In this document: positions 57,547-64,000 of the stretch, piece by piece
How positions within the stretch are numbered: the first letter of the stretch is position 1
How the letters are laid out: each line of letters begins with the position of its first letter
Source: Nissolia schottii
Taxonomy: Eukaryota > Streptophyta > Magnoliopsida > Fabales > Fabaceae
Assembly (NCBI GenBank): GCA_003254905.1
Contig: QANU01104974.1
Span: 257,088-321,087, forward strand
DNA: 64,000 nt
Direction: 5' to 3'
Program-made: the position numbers and the translations under genes
Notes under the pieces: generated by a model
Told to the model about the DNA's origin: nothing
What the model saw: only the letters and a program-made list of their open reading frames with translations
Databases searched by the model: none

Positions 57547-58989
57547 GAGTGTTGAACATGTTCTTTCGTAAACTCCGTTAGTCAAGTCAAATTATAATAA
57601 GTATAAAACGTGGAGTATATTTACTCAAAGAACATATAGCTAGTTCCACAAATATGCTGCTATGTGTTTTTCATCAAAATAAAAGAATACAAAATTTATG
57701 CAAGATGAAAATATTCAAATTCATTAAACACTATGTGCTAGTTTGTCCTTTGCTTCAAAAATCTGCGCTTGTGTGAATTTGTGAGCTGTCCTTTTCTTTG
57801 CTTTCCATGTACCTGTAATTTTGCAGCATATTCCTGCTGAGTTCATTCCAGCTGTGCTTGTGTGATTTGGGCCATGAGACTTGGGCTGATATGTTTTTCA
57901 AAAGCCTTAGTCTTACGTTGGTTAGATCACTAACCTTTTAAGTATTTATATACCTTTAGTAGTTGTTATATTGGTAAAAAGAGTTGAGAAGGGAGTTGGA
58001 CTCACGCACGAGTCCAAGCCATTTCGGCTCTTCAAAGTACAAATCGATGGATTCTCCTCACGCACGACAAAGAGCATCTCGGCCTTTTTGTGAAAATTAT
58101 TTTTTGGGCTTTCGGAGCTTATCCGAAAAGTCATGTTTTTCACTTATTGTTTTGACTTTGCCTCCTTATTAACATGAGCAAAGTTCCATTACCATTATAT
58201 AGCAAATTTATAGTGTGTGTATTTTATCGTATGTATGTATAGTATGTATACCAATTTTTTGTGCATTATGTGTGTGGATAGTTGAATATAATTTTTTAAT
58301 GCTATTAACCACGGATTCGCCAAATCGGGTGTCAAATTCAACCTGAATTCGTTATTCCGATTGGCGATTTTAGTAAGCATTCGCCAGCATTAGTGAAGAA
58401 TTTCAACAGGATTTGCAAATCTTGTAGGCGAAATTAACCAACATTCGCCATGTCCATTGGCAAATTTGCACTGAATTTGCCAGCCTTATTGGCGAATCTG
58501 ATGTGGCCCGCCACGCAGTACACGGATGCCACGTCAGCCAAAACTATGGTAGTTTGAGAAATAGTTTGCAAGCAGGAGTATTTTGATAAATAGTTTTTTT
58601 TTACAGGGGCAAAAGAGTAAAAAATTCTCAAATATATTCTCTTGGAAGGAAACCAACAAAAATAACCTGTTGTGGGCATTGGTGGTTGGGCATGGTGACT
58701 AGTGCCATGTTCTCACAGTGACCCAACGTATTAAGCTCAGCTTGATATGGGGTTGGTTTCAACTTTCAAATACTAATATCTATGACTTATAGACAGAGGC
58801 CGAGAATTTGATTGATTAAAGTGACCTTCAAGATGGTGACACATTATTATTAAATAATTAACATGGTAACAACAAGATGTACGTTACAGTACTATAAGTT
58901 AATTATGTTAAGTTTCACGTGAAGAGTCTGATTTAAAATCTAATTTGGATGATTAATTGAGTGAGAAAAATGTTCTTTTAAACATATAA

Positions 58990-59020
<31 letters not shown>

Positions 59021-59936
59021 NNNNNNNNNNNNNNNGAAAAGCGGTGAAAAAGAGAAACTTACCATCAGTAAAATTGAGTGTAATTTAGAAACCGAAAGGT
59101 CTTTCACTACTTTTGTCATCTATCATTCATCTATATAAAGGTCTATCATCTATCATCTATATTAAAGTCTTCCACTACTTTTGTCACATGACAATAGAAT
59201 CTAGGTAGAATGCTACATGACAATAGCTTACTAAAAATGCCCATTGAATTTAAAGGCCACCTTAAATTTACTTACATTTTTATCATTTTAAATAGTTTTA
59301 TTTAATTTGTTACGTATCGTTACTCTCTCAATCATGTTGAGTTCTCACTTTTTGGTAAACTCTTCATTGTTCAATTTTTATAATATTAAAAATTAATAAT
59401 ACTAATTGTTTTAAGTAATATTATTATAGATGAACACTCGTTTTATAAAATTTATAATTGAAGTATTGATTAAAGTAAGAGTTTAATTGATATCCATTGA
59501 TAGTATAGTTTTTTTTGTTTTTACATTATTAGTAAGAAAAAATAATTGATTCTATATTTTGTTACTTGAAATTTCATGCATATAAAATGATTTGATTAGA
59601 TGATAGTGTAAAAGTCTTTACATTATCAGTGGATAGCTTAAATAAATTAGATCGCACATCAATCATATTATAAAATTAAAAAACTAATTTATAATTTGAC
59701 TACAATTTAACTATTGATTCATGAAAATAATTAAAAATATTTTTTAAAAAAAATCAAACTTTTAGCCATCTTTAATTATTATTACTATTAACACTCATAT
59801 ATTGTATTTAACCCATACAATTACCATCCTAAAAAATTTTAATCATCATCCTTAAACATGTATATGTGACGACAAACTAAAAGCACAATTAACTTGAATA
59901 ATGAAAATAATTAAAATTCATAAAATAGTTAGCACT
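57547..59936. other. Region downstream of ACX4
   Basis: Includes the ACX4 3' UTR, then a repeat-like stretch at 58310-58520 with several ATTCGCCA/TTGGCGAAT motifs, a (TA)n run at about 58990-59020 and an assembly gap of 15 N at 59021-59035. No gene is recognised. Confidence 0.5.
58995..59035. other. TA repeat running into an assembly gap
   Basis: A TA run up to 59020 is followed by N at 59021-59035. The gap size is arbitrary and the repeat is probably longer. Confidence 0.9.
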
Positions 59937-60281
59937 CACTACTAGAAACATACTAATAACCGTTGGACCATCCAGCGGTATCACCGTCAGAAATTATAAA
60001 CAAAAAAAAAAAAACCTGACAATGACGGCTTTTAGGACGAATTGGAGCAATTTTGGTCACAACTACCGTCAGGGAAAAATTCGAAGCTACCACCCACGAT
60101 AATGTTTGGCGTCAAATGGCGCGCGGTGAGGCGAAACTTTTATCGTCAACCATTTTGACGGTGAAACAAAGCAATAAATAAATTAATAGTATTTATTATA
60201 CTAGAAATTACCATTAGACAATTCCGATGGTAACTTTAATAATAGCATATTTGATTATTAATAACTGTTTAAATAGAATTA

Positions 60282-60760
60282 TTTCTCTTACCGTCAGTCT
60301 ATTATGATGGTAACAATTTCGAAAATATGAGGGGACACACGTGTTTTTTCACGCCTGTAACGTTTGACTAGTTACCATTACGTATTTTCGACGATAACAA
60401 CTTAAAAATATGATGGGACGCACGTGTTCTCCACGCACGTAACGTTCGACTAGTTACCGTCAGACTATTCTGATGGTTACAACTTCGAAATAGGAAGAGA
60501 CACGTTTTACCCTCGTTTGTAACGTTTGACAAGTTACCGTCAGTTATTGTCAACAGTAACAACCTCAAAATACAAGGAGAGACACATGTTCCCCAAGTTT
60601 GTAATGTTTGACAAGTAATCGTCGGGTGTTTATGAGGGTAATAATCTCAAAATATGGGAGGACACACGTTTTCTCTCGTTTGTAATGTTCGACAGTTACT
60701 GTCAAAAGTTTCTGACGGTAACAACCACGAAGTATGAAAGACACATTTTGTTACAAAACT
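60282..60760. repeat. Tandem array, about six units of 80-82 bp
   Basis: Units start at about 60282, 60363, 60445, 60525, 60607 and 60688. The shared core is TTTGACAAGTTACCGTCAG, then a GATGGTAACAAC-like motif, then GGACACACGTGTT, then GTTTGTAACG. It is degenerate but clearly periodic, with no coding capacity. Confidence 0.85.
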
Positions 60761-60779
60761 AAATCGACAATAACTATGC

Positions 60780-61660
60780 TAAATTTTGTTACAAAATTTC
60801 ACGCGAAAATCATATGGTACATTTCTTTTCTCATGAATTTAGTTGCGGAATTACCTACAAATAGGGATAAATTTTGATTATGGTTACATAATTTACCTGC
60901 GGTATTAGCTATAAAATTTATTTGTGGAACCTTTTGCTATATTTACCTACAGAATTACATGTAAATTACCATGCAAACTTTCCTTGCAAAATTTAATGTG
61001 AATATTACTTGGGAAAATTGTTGTGAATTTTAATTGCGAATTTTTTGGCTAATTTTTACTAGCAAAATTTAGTGTGAATGTTACTTGCATAATGTCATGC
61101 AAAATTTATGTGTGAAATTATCTGCGAATTTTACCCCCAAATCTTCTTGTGAATTTTACTTGCGAAAACTCATGCAAAAATTACTTGTGTAATTTCTTGC
61201 ACATTTTTCTTGCAATATTTTCGGTGAATTGTACTTGCAAAATTTGTTGTGAATTTTACCTGCGAAATGTAAGAAACATTTTACTAGTAATTTTTTTTTT
61301 CCGAATTTTACTTGCAAAACTTCCTGTGAATGTTACTTATGAAATTTCCTGCGAATGTTAACTGCGAAATTTCCCTCAAATGCTACGTTCGAAATTTCCT
61401 GCGAATGTTACTTGCGGAGTTTCTTTAAAAAAATGCATAAAAATTTGCAATAAAATTCCTCTCGAGCATCTACCCCACAACGAAATTTATATGCAAAATT
61501 TAAATTTCTTGCAAAAAAATATTCAAGTAATTATTTACGAATTTTGAAATTCATAGATACCAATTATCTACCACCCAAATAATTATGGATTCTAATTCGC
61601 ATAAAAATTCGCAGGTAACTTCATACCTGCAAATTTTTAGTCCAAATTCGTGATAAATTT
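60780..61660. repeat. Short-period array of TTACTTGCGAAATTT units
   Basis: Dozens of imperfect 18-25 base units of the type GAATTTTACTTGCGAAATTT or TGCGAATGTTACTTGCGAA. The open frame at 61149-61361 is a by-product. Confidence 0.75.
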
Positions 61661-61690
61661 TATAAGTAATGAGTGATTTTTTAGTAATAT

Positions 61691-63018
61691 GTGGAGTCAT
61701 AGCCAATGAAGAGTGCAGTCATTTGCACTGCAGAATGATGAGTGTTGAGAGCAATGATGAGTGTTGAAAATAGAATTATTGATTTATTGCTAACATTTAT
61801 CATGTCCTACTATTATTGGTACCATTTATCATTAACTTCTTTTTAGAAATATCTGGGAAGATGAGTGGCCCTGGTGTGACACTTCTCAGAAGTTACAAAG
61901 TGGAAGAGGAGAGGCGTGTGAAAGGGGAAGAGGATGAGGCTTAGGGATAACTTTACAAATTGGCCAACGTGACAATAAACTAAAATTTTGTATTAAAATT
62001 TATATATTATAAATAAATTTTGTCTGTCATGGTAGAAAAGTTTTATTTTCTTACGTGGTTTTTCCTTGTAAATGAAATTTATCAAATTAAATATTTTGTG
62101 TGGTTTTTGAATTTTACAACTTCATTTTAATTTGCAAAATATTACATTTATAACTCTATCCTTAAAGTATTATATTTGCGAAACATTATATTTATGTAAT
62201 TTTTTGGGTGCCTTAATCTAATTTGAGAGAAGTACTTTTCTTTATTCTTAAGTTTTGTCCCAATAATTTTTTTCATAAATTTTTTTATTAGCCTTCTCTC
62301 AAATTAGGCCGTATTATAGCGATAGTTGTATGAATGTAATTTTTTTTTCCTTGCCTTCCTTGGAATCAGGTCATTTTTTCAATGAAATTCATTAATTCAT
62401 TTAAAAAATAATTATTCATCTAAAATAAAATATTTATAGCTCTATTACCTAACAAATAGAACATTTTATAAACACAAAAGAACATCGATCCTATGCTAGT
62501 TGTTACTTTATTTCTATGCATTACTTGTCAGCCAATCAAATTTTGTGGCGGGTCGCCTATTATAATAATTTATCCATAATTTAGATATATTAAATTATGA
62601 ATGAACTTAAAAAGGTGAAATGAACTAACCTTATAGAATGAAGGGAGTAATTAGTTAAATAGTTAATTATCTACTATAATTTGATAACAACTCAAATTTC
62701 TATTAGTTGAATTCTTTATTCTTTTATATATATATATGTATATATATTATATCACACAATGTAAAATTTTGTGATTTGATATAGAAAAAAAGTTAGAAAT
62801 GATTGAAATTTTTATCATATATTGTGATCTCTACTAAATATCAATATCGTGGTGTTTAGAGTGTTTAGATATTTTGGTGTGAAAATAGAATTATTGATTT
62901 ATTGGTACCATTTATCATGCCCTATAATTATAGCTACCATTTATCATTAACTTCTTCTATTTAGAAAATATCTGAGAAGATGAGTCAGGCCGTGGTGTGA
63001 AACTTCTCTTTTTCACAA
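61691..63018. other. Region upstream of the receptor-like protein exon
   Basis: No intact gene. The stretch 61768-61945 repeats, in diverged form, sequence at 62880-63210 just before and at the receptor-like protein start (see separate entry). Confidence 0.5.
61768..61945 (+). pseudogene. Diverged copy of the receptor-like protein 5' flank
   Basis: GAAAATAGAATTATTGATTT through GATGAGT...GGTGTGA...ACTTCTC matches 62880-63008 in direct orientation. It runs on to AGAGGATGAGGCTTAG, which resembles the AGGAAGATGAGGATG start region at 63190-63202 but hits a stop after two codons. It looks like the leftover promoter of a second gene copy. Confidence 0.45.
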
Positions 63019-63102
63019 GAAAATTCGAAGTTTCAAAGTCTTCCCAATTTGTTGTCGGGAGAAAATTCGAAGTTTCAAAGTCTTCCCAATTTGTTGTCGG
63101 GC
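63019..63102. repeat. 42-bp tandem duplication before the receptor-like protein exon
   Basis: 63019-63060 and 63061-63102 agree at 41 of 42 positions (AAATTCGAAGTTTCAAAGTC core). It lies about 95-180 bases before the ATG. Confidence 0.95.
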
Positions 63103-63195
63103 ACAATTTTCTTGTATTGAATGTGCCACAAATAAGAAGTTGTTATTTAAACAACCTTGGAAGGTAGGGAAAGGAGTTGAAAGAGAGAGAGGAAG

Positions 63196-63572
63196 ATGAG
63201 GATGTCTTTGGTTGTAAGTGGGCTTTTGTATTTTGTTGCAGTGCTGCAAATGAAAGCATGTAATGGGTGCATAGAGAGAGAGAGAATAGGCTTGCTTCAG
63301 ATCAAAGCCTATTTCGTAGCTCTGGCTGGGGAGAATGCAGAGCGTGCACTACGATCATGGGTTGAAGATAGAGGCAGCAATTGTTGCGCTTGGAAACGAG
63401 TCAATGGATGTTCAACAACAGGGCACGTGACAGGGCTAGACCTCGACGACTTAACATTGGGGGTCTGAGAAACAAGATTTGATGTTCAACGTTTCTTTGC
63501 TTCGTCCATTTGAAGAGCTGGTCTACCTCGACTTGTCTACCAACGATTTTGAGGGTTGGATTAACGATGAAG
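63196..63572 (+). pseudogene. 5' exon of a leucine-rich-repeat receptor-like protein, frameshifted
   Basis: Starts MRMSLVVSGLLYFVAVLQMK, a signal peptide, then the LRR N-terminal cap (ERIGLLQIKAYFVA...RSWVEDRGSNCCAWKRV, paired Cys, HVTGLDL). At a run of five G (63459-63463) the frame shifts: one base fewer lets it continue as NVSLLRPFEELVYLDLSTND, the first LRR, up to a good splice donor GAAG|GTATGC at 63572/63573. So this is either a pseudogene or a real gene with a one-base sequence error. No second exon is seen in the last 430 bases. Such proteins sit in the plasma membrane and sense extracellular signals, often in defence; the function here is not known. Confidence 0.65.
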
Positions 63573-64000
63573 GTATGCCTTTTATATTCATCATAGGACA
63601 GAAACCACCAAATTATATGTTCGATCTTGAATTTTAACATTCTAATTCATTATAGGACACAAACCACAATATCACATACACTAAGTGTAACATTCTAATT
63701 TTTGTATAACTATGCCAAAGTCGTATTATTATAAACATCTCCATCACATCGGTTCAAAAAATCACAATACAAGCATGTCGATTGGGAGACTAGTTTTTGC
63801 CTTTTCCTCTAATAGGCCACTCCTATTTTGTGACATTATTTTAATATTCTTAAATTGTCCTTAACCCATATTTTAATTTTATACTAATTATAATATTTAC
63901 TATTTATACTTAACAAATTTTAAATAAAATGAAACTATTAAATGCATAATTTTTTTTCAATATTTTTGGGTTTAAAGTTGAATCAATTTTTTTTATGGAA
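63573..64000. other. Probable intron or flank after the receptor-like protein exon
   Basis: AT-rich, no LRR-coding sequence seen. If the gene is intact, this is the first part of its intron. Confidence 0.4.

Larger units (their letters stand above)
59937..61690. mobile_element. Possible CACTA-like element containing two tandem arrays
   Basis: CACTACTAGAAAC at 59937 resembles a CACTA-type terminus; near 61672-61690 the reverse strand reads ATTACTAAAAAATC, a weak partner. The inside is made of an array of about 80 bp units and a shorter-period array, as in subterminal repeat regions of such elements. No transposase is present and no 3-bp target duplication matches, so this is tentative. Confidence 0.35.

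Noticed and set aside
61149-61361. A cysteine-rich 70-codon open frame
   Set aside because: It is produced by the TTACTTGCGAAATTT repeat and has no signal peptide or known fold.
60282-61660. Regular repeats considered as a CRISPR-like array
   Set aside because: The units are adjoining and diverged with no unique spacers, in a plant nuclear region.
63013-63249. A 78-codon minus-strand open frame with a repeated peptide
   Set aside because: The peptide repeat comes from the 42-bp tandem duplication; it is antisense to the receptor-like protein start.

Overview
This is a stretch of plant nuclear DNA, most likely from a legume and plausibly Glycine. It is AT-rich, its genes are split by GT-AG introns, a eukaryotic tRNA-Ala is present, and much of the space between genes is transposon. 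The legume assignment is an inference from the look of the proteins, above all the plastid desaturase that begins [15 protein letters not shown]. The runs of N (12241, 37501, 52686 and 59021-59035) show that this is a draft assembly.

Layout. 1-4080: an old, triplet-rich DNA element split by a 2.95-kb Gypsy-type solo LTR with ACTAC target duplications. 5796-6089: a Stowaway-like MITE. 7375-12059: a complete but dead Ty1/copia element on the minus strand, with 186-bp LTRs and CACTT target duplications. 16200-17610: a two-exon trihelix (GT-3 type) transcription factor gene. 18.3-27.6 kb: a long gene-poor, AT-rich stretch. 27644-29391 (minus): a two-exon TRM-like gene (DUF3741/DUF4378 type). 35214-38410 (minus): an eight-exon plastid omega-3 fatty acid desaturase gene. 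41309-43884: a four-exon selenoprotein-T-like gene with a Cys-x-x-Cys redox motif. 45399-45471: tRNA-Ala(AGC). 47.2-49.0 kb: a broken Mutator-like transposase carrying an inserted hAT-like element. 50825-57546: a thirteen-exon peroxisomal acyl-CoA oxidase gene (ACX4). 59.9-61.7 kb: two tandem arrays, possibly the inside of a CACTA-like element. 63196-63572: the 5' exon of a receptor-like protein gene with a frameshift; its remainder is not visible.

The genes are independent, as is normal for a plant chromosome; there is no operon. Two act on lipids in different compartments: FAD7 makes trienoic fatty acids in plastids, and ACX4 starts short-chain beta-oxidation in peroxisomes. Their adjacency is probably chance. 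Splice sites for the five intact genes were assigned by eye: each join keeps the reading frame, every intron has GT and AG ends, and total protein lengths match what I recall of the families.

I found no convincing new functional system. The most distinctive content is transposon archaeology with readable insertion footprints: a 227-bp MITE family with exact 9-bp target duplications, a hAT-like element inside a Mutator-like transposase, a LINE 3' end joined to a roughly 215-bp CT microsatellite inside an ACX4 intron, and long hairpins in introns of FAD7 and ACX4.
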